64,000 nt of DNA from Acetobacter ascendens (GTDB lineage Bacteria; Pseudomonadota; Alphaproteobacteria; Acetobacterales; Acetobacteraceae), in contig NZ_CP015164.1 in NCBI RefSeq assembly GCF_001766235.1, positions 1,206,501 through 1,270,500 of the forward strand, read 5' to 3'. The position numbers and the translations under genes are program-made. Below, piece by piece: positions 38,566 to 47,939 of the stretch (position 1 is its first letter; each line of letters begins with the position of its first letter). The notes beneath the pieces were generated by a model. That model did not search any database, was not told the origin of the DNA, and worked only from the letters and a program-made list of their open reading frames with translations.

Positions 38566-38927
38566 AGCTGCTGTAGGTATTCCCATGTAAACCCCATACG
38601 CTCCATGGCTCCGGGGCGGAAATTTTCAAGCAGAATATCAGCCCACTTGATGCACTTTTCAAATACCGCCTTACCTTCTGGCGTTTTTGTATTCAATTCA
38701 ACAGAACGCTTGTTGCAATTCAGCATCGTAAAATAGAGTGCATCCGCATCCGGAATATCCCGCAACTGGTTGCGCGTAATATCGCCCACACCTACACGCT
38801 CAATTTTAATGACATCCGCGCCATACCAAGCCAGCAACTGCGCGGCAGATGGAACCGACTGCACTCCCCCAAAATCAATAACCTTAATACCATCGAGAGG
38901 TTTAGAATTTTCTGATGTCGTGCTCAT
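38566..38927 (-). pseudogene. frc: Formyl-CoA:oxalate CoA-transferase, 5' fragment
   Basis: First 120 residues: [43 protein letters not shown] is the N-terminal Rossmann part of family III CoA-transferases; [19 protein letters not shown] is also conserved. Start at 38927 chosen because GGAAGG precedes it; the ATG at 38942 is less likely. Frc moves CoA from formyl-CoA to oxalate, the step before oxc. Confidence 0.86.
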
Positions 38928-38942
38928 AGTTTTACCTTCCAT

Positions 38943-39332
38943 CAGCTATCTATTGAGCAACGGCTGGTAATTTTATAATTACCAAGCGCGCGCCATTTAT
39001 TAGCGTACTGCAATAAGTATCATAGGATGGGACGGTAATCTTTTGATACATATCAAAAATTTGATAAATTATTTATTATATATGCGTTTTTTATAATTAT
39101 ATTATTAAACAATTATACGATCAAGGCATTGTCCAGTTTCGAACACTCACAAGGAGTATAAACCACACGAATATTGCCTGTTTGCTTATAAGTCATACCC
39201 GCCAGAATAAAAAATGGGTGTAAAATTGTAAGGAACTTTTTTACAAAAATAACGTTATCTTATGGCTGAATTACCTTATGAAGGATCATTCAAATTAACG
39301 CCATAACAATCATTTCCAGATTAGCATTTTTT
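38943..39332. other. AT-rich regulatory region between frc and a membrane-protein gene
   Basis: About 390 bases, strongly AT-rich, holding the divergent starts of frc (minus) and the membrane-protein gene (plus). Apart from the FNR-type palindrome at 39043-39056 and a -10-like TATGAT (minus strand 39019-39024), no gene is visible. Confidence 0.55.
39019..39056 (-). promoter_or_regulatory. FNR/CRP-type operator and promoter upstream of frc
   Basis: TTGATACATATCAA (39043-39056) is a perfect FNR-type site, TTGAT-N4-ATCAA. On the minus strand it is followed after 18 bases by TATGAT (39019-39024), and the frc start is at 38927. A site here overlapping the -35 region fits activation by an FNR/FnrG-like oxygen sensor or a CRP-like protein. 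Spacing is a few bases shorter than in a classical class II site. Confidence 0.6.
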
Positions 39333-39923
39333 GTGGCGAGTGTGTTTTTAATAATATTAGCCACTCTCCTCATTATATCTGGAACGATAGGTCTTGTTTC
39401 AGCCTTCATAGTCTCTCTTGATGATGGGAGAGAAGAAATCGTTCAGGCCATTAGTTACGTCGTTATTGCTATTGCTGTTTTTGATGTTGCAAAATATTTT
39501 ATTGAAGAAGAAGTACTGCGGCCCAAAGAAAAGCAATCATTAGGTGAAGCTCGAATCAGTCTAACCAAATTCATGACAACGATCATTATTGCAGTATTTA
39601 TTGAAGGATTGGTTGGCGTTTTTGAAAGAAGTGGCAAAGCTCCAGAAGATATTCTTTATCCTGCTGCGTTATTAATAGTCGCCACATTTATGGTGATTGC
39701 TTTAGGCGTTTACCAAAAATTCAGCGTGAGTGCTGAAGGCGAAAAAAAGAAAATGACATTCCATAACGTTCGATGCAGAATTAGCTTGCATCTTAGTACC
39801 CTCCTATTCTGTAATGATCGATACATAATGGGGAGAAATACGACATGGCAGAATTTTCAGGCAAAAAGGCTCTCGTCATTGGTGGCAGCCGAGGGATCGG
39901 AGCCGCAATCGTCAAACGTTTAG
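39333..39923 (+). CDS. Small integral membrane protein of unknown function
   Basis: The frame encodes four hydrophobic segments (about residues 3-27, 38-55, 82-100 and 105-125) separated by a charged loop with EEEVLRPKEKQSLGEARISL. I recognise no named family. GTG at 39333 is the first usable start, but the frame is open upstream and a good AAGGAT site is followed by ATT codons, so the true start may be earlier. The last 79 bases overlap the next gene and the Cys/Arg-rich tail after MTFHN looks unlike the rest; the real protein may end earlier after a frameshift. Confidence 0.55.
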   Translation: MASVFLIILATLLIISGTIGLVSAFIVSLDDGREEIVQAISYVVIAIAVFDVAKYFIEEEVLRPKEKQSLGEARISLTKFMTTIIIAVFIEGLVGVFERSGKAPEDILYPAALLIVATFMVIALGVYQKFSVSAEGEKKKMTFHNVRCRISLHLSTLLFCNDRYIMGRNTTWQNFQAKRLSSLVAAEGSEPQSSNV

Positions 39924-40558
39924 CTAAAGAAGGTGCATCAGTACGCTTTACATGGGCAGGCTCACGCACAAAAGCCGAGGATCTTGCCCGCCAAACTGGA
40001 GCAGAAGCTATTCAGGCAGATGCAACCGACCGTTCAGAAATGCTTTCTGTCACGCGGAATGCTGGCCCTACCGACATTTTCGTCTTCAACGCCGGGATAT
40101 GCATTGCTGGCGACCCATTGACACTCAATCCTGATGACGTCGATCGCATGATAGATATCAATATTCGCGCAGCCTATCATTGTACGGTTGAAGCAGCCCG
40201 CTCCATGCCGGATGGGGGGCGAATCATTCTGATAGGTTCTACAAATGCCAATCGCGTACCCTTCAAAGGTTTGGCTGCTTACAGCATGACAAAATCTGCC
40301 CTACAAAGCATGGTTCGCGGCTTAGCACGGGATTTTGGCGACCGCCATATCACCGTAAATGTTATCCAGCCCGGACCAACGGATACGGATATGAACCCAG
40401 CCAATGGCCCACAAGCAGATCTCATGCATAGCGTTATGGCTATCAAGGAGCATGGCTCCGCAGATGATGTTGCAGCTTATGTGTCGTTTCTAGCCAGCAA
40501 CGCGGCACGTGGCATTACTGGAGCTATGCAGACCATTGATGGTGGTTTCAGCGCGTAA
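39845..40558 (+). CDS. SDR oxidoreductase, BdcA-like
   Basis: 237-residue short-chain dehydrogenase. Cofactor motif GGSRGIGAA near residue 13, NAG at about 86, Ser in GST and the YSMTK catalytic Tyr-Lys near 148-152. NVIQPGPTDTDMNPANGP followed by MHSVMAIKEHG is a signature I associate with BdcA (YjgI), an SDR reported to bind cyclic-di-GMP and promote biofilm dispersal. GGGGAGA precedes the ATG. Followed after 63 bases by a TetR-type gene, as bdcA is paired with a TetR regulator (BdcR) in Escherichia coli. Confidence 0.8.
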   Translation: MAEFSGKKALVIGGSRGIGAAIVKRLAKEGASVRFTWAGSRTKAEDLARQTGAEAIQADATDRSEMLSVTRNAGPTDIFVFNAGICIAGDPLTLNPDDVDRMIDINIRAAYHCTVEAARSMPDGGRIILIGSTNANRVPFKGLAAYSMTKSALQSMVRGLARDFGDRHITVNVIQPGPTDTDMNPANGPQADLMHSVMAIKEHGSADDVAAYVSFLASNAARGITGAMQTIDGGFSA

Positions 40559-40621
40559 TTCTGGCAATCTACTTCCGTATCAATTAGTATAGAAAGAGTT
40601 TCACACGAACGGAGACAAGAT

Positions 40622-41257
40622 ATGGCCCGGACAGGACGGCCGCGCGAGTTTGATCGGGACAAAGCGCTGGATGCTGCGCTAACGCTGTTCTGGACGCAGG
40701 GTTATGAGCCGACGTCACTAAATCAGCTCAAGGCCTGCATGGGTAATATTTCGCCTGCCAGTTTTTACGCTGCGTTTGGCTCCAAGGAAGCGCTGTTCCG
40801 TGAAGCTGTGCAGCGTTATCTGGAAACTTACGGGCAGGTTATGGCGCCCCTATCGGATGAAACACTTGCACCACGTGATGCCATCGAACAGACATTGCGA
40901 CGATCCGCCCGCATGCAGACAACACGCTCTCATCCTACTGGGTGCCTGATTGTGCTGGGGGCCTGCAATTGTTCACCAGAAAACCAGTCTGTGCAGACGC
41001 TTTTAGCTGCTGAACGAGAACGTACCCGAAAGGGCATAAAAGCTTGTGTAGATCGGGCTGTGGCAGATGGAAAGCTGACAGCCTCACCCACAACCGAAAC
41101 GCTCCCTACCCTGTTCACAACTTTTTTCCACGGCATGGCCTGCGAAGCCAGAGATGGTGACAAAGCCAAGAAACTGGATGCAGCCATTACAACGCTCATG
41201 CAGGTCTGGGACAGCCTCGCAGTAAAAAACGCCAAACGCAGTTCTAGCCATCAATAA
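40622..41257 (+). CDS. TetR/AcrR-family transcriptional regulator
   Basis: 211 residues. The N-terminal HTH is typical (GRPREFDRDKALDAALTLFWTQGYEPTSLNQLKACM then SPASFYAAFGSKEALFREAV). The C-terminal ligand domain has a Cys-containing GCLIVLGACNCSPENQ stretch. It probably controls the adjacent SDR genes on either side. GGAGACAAG precedes the ATG. Confidence 0.87.
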   Translation: MARTGRPREFDRDKALDAALTLFWTQGYEPTSLNQLKACMGNISPASFYAAFGSKEALFREAVQRYLETYGQVMAPLSDETLAPRDAIEQTLRRSARMQTTRSHPTGCLIVLGACNCSPENQSVQTLLAAERERTRKGIKACVDRAVADGKLTASPTTETLPTLFTTFFHGMACEARDGDKAKKLDAAITTLMQVWDSLAVKNAKRSSSHQ

Positions 41258-41421
41258 GCTACTCCAATCTTTTCATCGGCTGCTCTTTCACTAATTTTAT
41301 ATGTATCAACCGTTCCATAAAATGTTGACGAACTACTCTATTTCTGTACCGACTGTTCCTTAAGTTTGGGAAGACACCCTACGCATCTGCTTTTTACAAA
41401 CCTTGTCAAAGGAAAACGATC

Positions 41422-42183
41422 ATGAACCAGAATTACGCAGCCCTTGTTACGGGGGCCAATCGCGGGATCGGATATAGTATCGCAAAACATCTGATTGCAG
41501 CGGGCACTAATGTGATTGGTACCTATCACGCTAATGAAGCCGAAGCTCAAGCGGCAGAAAGAGCACTCAGCACCGACAAAGCCAAATTGCGCATGCTGAA
41601 ATTAGATATTTCAGACCATACCACTTTTGCCGCGTTTACTGCACAAGTCAGAAAACTTCTTGACGAAGAATTTGCTGGATCTACGTTAAAATATATTGTG
41701 CAGAATGCTGGCAACATCATCCACACTCGTTTTGATGCAGCAACGCCCGAACAACTTGATAATCAATACAACATTCACTTCAAGGGACCATATCTGCTGA
41801 CAGTGGCCCTTCTGCCGCTGATTTGTGATGGCGGGCGTATTCTCAACATTACCTCGGCGGCCACACGCTTCTATTTGCCAGACCATGGGCCCTACTCGGC
41901 CATGAAAGGTGCGACCGAAGTAATCTCGCTTTACATGGCAAAGGAACTGGGGGAACGCCGCATTACCGTCAATGCTGTGGCACCCGGCGCCATAGCCTCG
42001 GATTTTGGCGGTGGGCTGGTACGCGACAACTCCGCGGTCAATAAAAGTCTGGCAGAGATCACACCTCTTGGGCGCGTCGGGCAGCCGGATGACATTGGTG
42101 CAGCCGTTGCAGCCCTTTTGTCTGACAACATGCACTGGGTGAATGGTCAGCGAATTGAAGTCACTGGTGGCCAGTCACTTTAA
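41422..42183 (+). CDS. SDR-family oxidoreductase
   Basis: 253 residues. TGANRGIGYSIAKHL (cofactor site), VQNAGN, NITSAA and YSAMKGATE (catalytic Tyr-Lys), then VNAVAPGAIASDFGGG. An NADP(H)-dependent dehydrogenase of unknown substrate. Probably co-transcribed with the SRPBCC gene 26 bases downstream; divergent regulation by the TetR gene is plausible. Confidence 0.87.
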   Translation: MNQNYAALVTGANRGIGYSIAKHLIAAGTNVIGTYHANEAEAQAAERALSTDKAKLRMLKLDISDHTTFAAFTAQVRKLLDEEFAGSTLKYIVQNAGNIIHTRFDAATPEQLDNQYNIHFKGPYLLTVALLPLICDGGRILNITSAATRFYLPDHGPYSAMKGATEVISLYMAKELGERRITVNAVAPGAIASDFGGGLVRDNSAVNKSLAEITPLGRVGQPDDIGAAVAALLSDNMHWVNGQRIEVTGGQSL

Positions 42184-42209
42184 TACAACCCAACAGCGAT
42201 CAGGAAAAT

Positions 42210-42671
42210 ATGATGATAGACGTTATGGCTAGCAGCATTCTCAACGCACCCGTTACATCCGTCTGGCCCCTCCTCCGAGATTTCGGATCCATTGGGCAAT
42301 GGTTACCGGGGGTGAAAAGCTGCCAGATTGAAGGGGATGATCCGGGCGATCGCGTAGGTGCTATTCGGCGGCTTGAGATGGACGATGTCGGCCTTATTCG
42401 CGAACAACTGCTTGCTCTGTCCGATACGGATTATGCCGTAACATTTTCGATCATTGAATCTGCACTCCCCATCTGGAACTATCGTTCAACGATCCGATTA
42501 CTGCCTGTTACAGATGGTGACCGCACTTTTATCCGCTGGAAAGGGCAATTTGAGACTAATCCAGACCATGCTGCCGCAATGCAGGCACGAATGCCCACGC
42601 TGATTTACCAACCCGCATTTGATAAGCTGGAGGGTTCGAAAAACCCCCTGGTATTGAGGTCTGCTCTGTGA
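42210..42671 (+). CDS. SRPBCC-family protein, C-terminus replaced by IS sequence
   Basis: SRPBCC/polyketide-cyclase-like fold: ASSILNAPVTSVWPLLRDFGSIGQWLPGVKSCQIEGDDPGDRVGAIRRL. The native gene would end at 45617 (AFDKLANKLLGK, 147 residues). A type C element entered at AGCT (42625-42628), so the frame now reads 14 IS-encoded residues and stops at 42671. Only about eight native residues of the last helix are lost, so the protein may still fold. Ligand unknown; AGGAAAAT precedes the ATG. Confidence 0.82.
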   Translation: MMIDVMASSILNAPVTSVWPLLRDFGSIGQWLPGVKSCQIEGDDPGDRVGAIRRLEMDDVGLIREQLLALSDTDYAVTFSIIESALPIWNYRSTIRLLPVTDGDRTFIRWKGQFETNPDHAAAMQARMPTLIYQPAFDKLEGSKNPLVLRSAL

Positions 42672-42706
42672 TTCCATTTCCCCTTAGTTGATTGGGGATG
42701 ATGAAA

Positions 42707-42778
42707 GATGAAGCAGCCGGGTTTCTTTGATGTTGAAGAACGGCTTGCCCGCTTGAGCGGGCTTGGTGATCAGCTCGA
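42707..42778 (+). pseudogene. Type C transposase, 5' fragment
   Basis: First 24 codons, MKQPGFFDVEERLARLSGLG and the next four, before IS1380 copy 4 interrupts at TCGA. The remainder is at 44444-45456. Confidence 0.8.
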
Positions 42779-44443
42779 CGCGGATTTCTCACACTTGAGG
42801 CAATTTCGGGTCATTTTGTAGAATTCAGTCATCCCACAGGAGCCCGATCTGGAATATTGACGATATTCTGCTTCTGGCGGCGGGTTCTGAACGCAGTGAG
42901 GGTGTCACGGCCTGAGAAGGCAGTGTTGGTGGAAGCTATGTGGTCTGTGCACTGTCTGTTTCTTCAGATGGCCTGCCGGAGCCTTCGCAATCGTGCATGA
43001 GCGAGGGCGAATTCATGCTGACAGGGGAACATGTCCGGCATGGACAGGACAATCCGACGGACGCTGAGCGTTACACGTGTCGCGATTTTGAGCAGTCGTG
43101 CGCGTATGGTGCCACAGGTCGCCGTCTCCAGGCTGGTCTGGCCAAGGGCCAGTCTTTGCAGAGCGGTCAGCAGGACATAGGCTGCGGCCGAGAACCACAG
43201 CCGGAGCTGGTTGGCCCGGATGGTGTGGGACGAGGTCCTGTCTGAGAACAGATCCATCTGGCATTCCTTGATGCGGTTTTCCATATCCCCGCGTGCGCAG
43301 TAAATCTGTTCGTAGAGATGGCGGGGGTCGGACATTCCCTGCGGTAGCGTGGTGACAATAAAGCGATGATAGCGGTTGCCGTGGCGCCATTCGGCCTTGG
43401 CCACGACCCGCCTGCGGCGCGTCCAGCTGTCCTTTGTGATCCAGTCAAAGGAGGCGAAACCGCGCGCAGCTCTGCCTGTCGTGGCGGCTTCGTCACGAAC
43501 CTCAGCGGACAAAGAGGCAATCCGGTCATACAGGCGGGTGTTGCCTGCAAGCCCGAACAGGAAGTCAACGTGGTTGTCTTCGCACCATGTCATCAGACTG
43601 TCCCGGGCGAAACCGCTGTCCCCACGCACCAGGATACGCACCCGGGGCCAGCGGCTCCTGATCTGCTCCACGATCCGGCGGATGTCTGCCAGTGCTTCCT
43701 TCCCCGGGTCCCTGTCTGCCGTGCGCAGGGTAGCGCTGAGGAGATGGTCCCCGCAGAAGACATACAGGGGAAGATAGCAGTTATGGCCGTAATATCCATG
43801 AAAGGCGCGGCCTTCCTGATGGCCATGGATACGGTCATCGGTGGCATCCACATCCAGAACGATCCGGGCGGGTGCGTGCTCATGCTGGTCAAGGAAGAGC
43901 GTGACGAACAGGGTAGCCAGGGCCTCATGATCAGCAATGATGCGGCAGTAACGATCTGCCTTGTGCCCACTGCGCTCCAACCGGTTCAGCGTGGATTTTC
44001 CTGCCAGTGCCGCACAGTTGGCCCGGCTTCCTGACAGACGTCCCGATACCAGACCCATGACAGGATCATGACGTAAAGCGTCATGGTCATTAAGGTCTTC
44101 ATAGCCCAGTGCCAGGCCCATGATCCGCTGACGGACAAGGTCTTCAACCCGGTATTCCACAAAGCCGGGATGCCGCTTATCGCGAAAACAGGCAGCAAAG
44201 CGGCGGCTGAGCCCCAGAATGTCATCAGCCTGCTTCACCAGAATGACGCCCCCATCCGAACTCATGCGACCCCCGTCAAAACGGGCTACAACACGCCGTC
44301 CACAGGAGGCTGGAAATTCATACGCGCCTGCGCTACACTCTGTCTGCATCGGGTTTTCTTATAGCTTACGAAAATTTCTTTTACACAAAATAGACTTTTT
44401 CATAATCTAACTCGATGTACAACCCTTCTGTGAGATTTCCGCG
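42779..44443 (-). mobile_element. IS1380-type element, copy 4
   Basis: 1,665 bp, with TCGA duplicated on both sides (42775-42778 and 44444-44447). Nested inside the type C transposase gene (CAGCTCGAAGCA in the intact copy), which proves that the element begins with CGCGGA and that the four-base flank is the target duplication. Confidence 0.93.
42964..44349 (-). CDS. IS1380-family transposase, copy 4
   Basis: 461 residues, intact. Allele: DPVMGLVSG, SGHKADR, FLDQHEHA, TTGRAARG. The left arm of its start-codon hairpin has one change (AACTCGATG for AACCCGATG). Confidence 0.9.
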   Translation of the reverse strand: MQTECSAGAYEFPASCGRRVVARFDGGRMSSDGGVILVKQADDILGLSRRFAACFRDKRHPGFVEYRVEDLVRQRIMGLALGYEDLNDHDALRHDPVMGLVSGRLSGSRANCAALAGKSTLNRLERSGHKADRYCRIIADHEALATLFVTLFLDQHEHAPARIVLDVDATDDRIHGHQEGRAFHGYYGHNCYLPLYVFCGDHLLSATLRTADRDPGKEALADIRRIVEQIRSRWPRVRILVRGDSGFARDSLMTWCEDNHVDFLFGLAGNTRLYDRIASLSAEVRDEAATTGRAARGFASFDWITKDSWTRRRRVVAKAEWRHGNRYHRFIVTTLPQGMSDPRHLYEQIYCARGDMENRIKECQMDLFSDRTSSHTIRANQLRLWFSAAAYVLLTALQRLALGQTSLETATCGTIRARLLKIATRVTLSVRRIVLSMPDMFPCQHEFALAHARLRRLRQAI

Positions 44444-45456
44444 TCGAAGCATTTTCCCGGACTGTGGATTTTGAAGTCTTCCGCCCTGACCTGGAGAAGG
44501 CTCTGGCGTATTCTGACGGAAGCAAAGGCGGACGACCGCCATTTGATCCGGTGCTGATGTTCAAAATTCTGGTGATCCAGACGCTCAACAATTTGTCTGA
44601 TGAGCGGACGGAATATCTGATCAACGATCGCCTCTCCTTTATGCGTTTCCTTGGTCTGGGACTTTCGGATCGGGTGCCGGATGCCAAAACGGTCTGGCTG
44701 TTCCGCGAGCGTCTGACCCAGGCGGGTGCGATCGAAGGGCTGTTCAACCGCTTTGATGCGACCCTGCGCAACGCCGGGTATTTACCGATGTCAGGCCAGA
44801 TCCTGGATGCCACACTGGTAGCTGCTCCAAAGCAGCGGAACACCAACGCAGAGAAAGCCGATCTTCGGGAAGGACGTATTCCTGAAGACTGGCAGGACAA
44901 ACCCGCAAAGCTGTCGCACAAGGATCGTCATGCGCGCTGGACACTGAAGTTCACGAAGGCGAAGCGGCAGGATGATGGAACCATGCCCTCCAGCGATCTC
45001 GCCATCCCGTTCTTTGGCTATAAATCGCATGTTTCCATCGGTCGGAAATACCGGTTCATCCGCAAATGGAAAACAACGCATGCCGCTGCCAGTGATGGCG
45101 CGCGATTGAGAGAGGGGCTTCTGGATAAAACCAATACGGCCTCAAGTGTCTGGGCCGACACGGCCTATCGCTCAAAAGCCAACGAAGACTTCATGGAAAA
45201 GCAGGGCTTTGTTTCCAAGGTTCATCGCAAAAAGCCGCATCTCAAGCCTATGCCCAGGCATATCCAGAAATCCAACGCCGGAAAGTCCGTTATCCGGTCG
45301 CGTGTCGAGCATGTCTTTGCTGATCAGAAATCACAGACCGGGCTGTTCGTCCGAACCGTCGGCATAACGCGGGCCACCATGAGGATCGGGTTGGCCAATA
45401 TCGTCTATAATATGCGCCGCTTCCTCTTCCTGGAGCGGATCAGCGCGAATGCATAG
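44444..45456 (+). pseudogene. Type C transposase, 3' fragment
   Basis: Remaining 335 or so residues of the type C transposase, with all three catalytic acidic regions, but separated from its start by IS1380. An ATG-less restart could only come from codons within (for example GTG at 44462). Confidence 0.8.
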
Positions 45457-45588
45457 CAATCCAGCGGGGGGCAGCACTCAATCTGCTCAAAACGCAGATC
45501 GAAAACGAACCCAAAAGTAGTCAATCAAATCGCCAAAAACCTGAAATCACCAGCCAAGCGTATCAATCAAGGGTTCTTCGATCCCTCC

Positions 45589-45617
45589 AGCTGGCAAACA
45601 AGCTTTTGGGCAAATAA
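45589..45617 (+). pseudogene. 3' remnant of the SRPBCC gene
   Basis: The last codons (CTG GCA AAC AAG CTT TTG GGC AAA TAA) of the gene that begins at 42210, left on the far side of the type C element. Confidence 0.75.
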
Positions 45618-45769
45618 TCGCTGTCATTTCGACTGTAAATTAAGTCGATATCCAGTTAGTGAAAAAATCACATTTAGTAAGTTAGCCGTAACGTCCAGAT
45701 AGATCATCTGTATTGATGCAATACAATGGAGTATACAGAAAATACATAGATAAAAGGACAGATTACAGA

Positions 45770-46162
45770 ATGAAGATCATGAGAGCTGCCGTGGCCCTGG
45801 CTATTATTGCCAGTGCGAGTGCCTGCACATCTACGGGTGATGTTTCCATAAAACACACAACACTTACAGAAGTTAACCAGAATATTCATGATGGCCTGAC
45901 AACTGTATCCCAAGTGTATCAGATTTACGGTGAACCCGGGCAGAAGGGTTATGAAAACGGCTATGAGTTCTGGGTTTATAGTTTTACGGCTGGCAGAGAA
46001 GATGGTCTCTCAATAGCTCAGGATGTTGTTGGGCTGGGTATGCTTGGAGAAAAATCAAACAACAAAAGCAAAACACTTACTATCGTATTTAACAACGGTA
46101 TTGTGCTGAGCCATAGTTTTTCCACCTCAAATTTTAGCTCCAGCAGTGGCATAAGACAGTAA
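45770..46162 (+). CDS. Small lipoprotein of unknown function
   Basis: 130 residues from MKIMRAAVALAIIASASAC, a signal peptide with a lipobox-like SASAC at residues 15-19, so the mature protein should be anchored by Cys19. The mature part has VYQIYGEPGQKGYENGYEFWVYSF, which recalls SmpA/OmlA-like outer-membrane lipoproteins, where a GxP.....W.Y pattern is common. AAAAGGACAG lies upstream; an ATG at 45713 is also in frame. Stands alone. Confidence 0.72.
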   Translation: MKIMRAAVALAIIASASACTSTGDVSIKHTTLTEVNQNIHDGLTTVSQVYQIYGEPGQKGYENGYEFWVYSFTAGREDGLSIAQDVVGLGMLGEKSNNKSKTLTIVFNNGIVLSHSFSTSNFSSSSGIRQ

Positions 46163-46417
46163 CTTCATGCATTTTTTTCGCAGATGCACACCTGTTGGGA
46201 CAGCTTCCTTTGAGAATATAGTCCACGGAAATGTGTTGATATATGCAACCTTGTAAATACGAATTGTCGAAGGCGGTAAAATGTTCGTATTTTCTTGCAA
46301 GACACAAAGCTGCATGTTCATTATCAGGAAGCCGGTAACCTTTATGATCTCTCCAATATTTAACCACCCCATCAGCAAACATCCGCAAAACACATTGTTT
46401 TCAGGTTTTTCTTCCCC
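46163..46417. other. Intergenic region, doubtful minus-strand frames
   Basis: A minus-strand frame at 46134-46388 (84 codons, with YWRDHKGYRLPDNEHAALCL) overlaps the lipoprotein end. It could be a gene remnant, but I cannot name it and the flanking frames are equally open. Confidence 0.3.
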
Positions 46418-47788
46418 ATGAATAATCAACCGGTTTCCGATACCCAACGCCGCTTGGTTATGCTTTGCGCCGTGCTTGGAATTGTATTGGGAGGGCTGGA
46501 TGGCGCCATTGCCAATATCGCCCTTCCGACCATTGCACGAGATCTTTCATGTAGCGAAACACTTACGGTCTGGATTGTTAACGGCTATCAACTCGCTGTT
46601 GCTGTTAGTTTGCTACCTGCCGCTGCATTGGCTGAATCTCTTGGCCTTAAAAGAATATATGGTTTTGGTCTGGCGCTGTTTACCGCGGCTTCTCTGGCCT
46701 GTGCGCTTTCTGGGTCTATTGGTCTTCTTGTTGGTTCACGCGTTTTACAAGGCATTGGCGGTGCCTGTATGGCTGCGCTAAGCGGTGCACTCGTAAGAAG
46801 CGTTTACCCGCGAGATCTTTTACATAAGGCCTTCGCAACAATTGCACTTGCTGTTGCCATTTCCGCTGCTACTGGCCCTACATTGGCTGCTGCAGTTTTA
46901 TCCGTTGCTACGTGGCCTTGGTTGTTTCTGATCAATCTGCCAATCGGCCTTATAGCGGTGCCTCTTTTCCTACGGGTTGCGCCACATAGTCCTCGCCGTT
47001 CGTTTGCATTCGATTGGATGGGCGCTTTATTGAATGTTGGCGCTCTGGGGCTAGGCGTTCTTGGTGTTGATGCGTTAGGGCAAAAAGAACCCAGATGGGC
47101 TGGTATTGAAATCGGAGCAGGCTTTCTGTGCGCCATTCTGCTGTATATGCAACAGCGCCGCCAGAAGGCCCCTATGCTCCCCCTTGATCTTCTGGCCATT
47201 CCACTGTTTTCGCTCTCCATCCTTACATCTGTTTGTGCCTACGCAGCACAAATTCTGGCCTATGTTGCACTGCCATTTCTATTTCAAACCGTTATGCATC
47301 AGTCTGCCGTCACAACTGGCTTGCTTGTTACACCTTGGCCGTTGCTTGTTGCCGTGGCAGCCCCTTTTGCTGGACGGTTGGCCGCCCGCCACCCAGCATC
47401 TGTTTTAAGCAGTATTGGGCTGACTATTCTGGCCGCTGGATTAACCATGTTGAGTATTATGCCTGCACACCCAGCATTTTGGGATGTTGCTTGGCGTATG
47501 GGGTTATGCGGCATTGGGTTTGGCTTCTACCAAACACCCAACAACCTCACGGTCATGACTTCTGGCCCAACAACTCGCAGTGGCGCTGCCAGCGGTATGC
47601 TGGCTGTAGCCCGCACAATGGGCTGGGCGCTGGGCTCAGCCTTGGTAGCATTGGTTTTTGGTTTGTCGGAAGGAAGTTCTGGGGCCGTTCATTGTCTTGA
47701 ACTGGCAACAGTATTTGCCCTTACTGGTGCTATCCTGAGCGTTTCACGCCGTGCCATTCGAGATGAGCATCATCACCAAAAATCATGA
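46418..47788 (+). CDS. MFS drug/metabolite exporter (DHA2-type)
   Basis: 456 residues with about 14 hydrophobic segments. GGLDGAIANIALPTIARDL in the first helix matches the motif of the 14-helix drug:H+ antiporters, ASRVLQGIGGACMAALSGALVRSVYPR is the conserved loop with the Arg, and GSALVALVFG ends the last helices. Likely exports an unknown compound from the cytoplasm using the proton gradient. Single gene; no regulator beside it. Confidence 0.87.
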   Translation: MNNQPVSDTQRRLVMLCAVLGIVLGGLDGAIANIALPTIARDLSCSETLTVWIVNGYQLAVAVSLLPAAALAESLGLKRIYGFGLALFTAASLACALSGSIGLLVGSRVLQGIGGACMAALSGALVRSVYPRDLLHKAFATIALAVAISAATGPTLAAAVLSVATWPWLFLINLPIGLIAVPLFLRVAPHSPRRSFAFDWMGALLNVGALGLGVLGVDALGQKEPRWAGIEIGAGFLCAILLYMQQRRQKAPMLPLDLLAIPLFSLSILTSVCAYAAQILAYVALPFLFQTVMHQSAVTTGLLVTPWPLLVAVAAPFAGRLAARHPASVLSSIGLTILAAGLTMLSIMPAHPAFWDVAWRMGLCGIGFGFYQTPNNLTVMTSGPTTRSGAASGMLAVARTMGWALGSALVALVFGLSEGSSGAVHCLELATVFALTGAILSVSRRAIRDEHHHQKS

Positions 47789-47939
47789 GATGTTGTGCCA
47801 TTCAGTTGATAAACCTCTCCCTGTCCGCAAAAACCTACGCACATCATGCCTTCTACAAGACAATATAAGGCCGACCACGCCAGAAGGCATGATGGCATTA
47901 GCATCTGATTTTTTCAGAGACAGTTATGAAAAAATCAGA

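Larger units (their letters stand above)
42629..45588 (+). mobile_element. IS5-group element type C, copy 2, split by IS1380
   Basis: Ends GGAGGGTTCGAAAAACCC (42629) and the complement of GGAGGGATCGAAGAAC (45588); AGCT duplicated at 42625-42628 and 45589-45592. Length after removing the nested IS1380 and one TCGA is 1,291 bp. Confidence 0.9.

Noticed and set aside
46134-46388. 84-codon minus-strand frame downstream of the lipoprotein gene
   Set aside because: Overlaps the lipoprotein gene and has no recognised family; a gene remnant is possible but unsupported.
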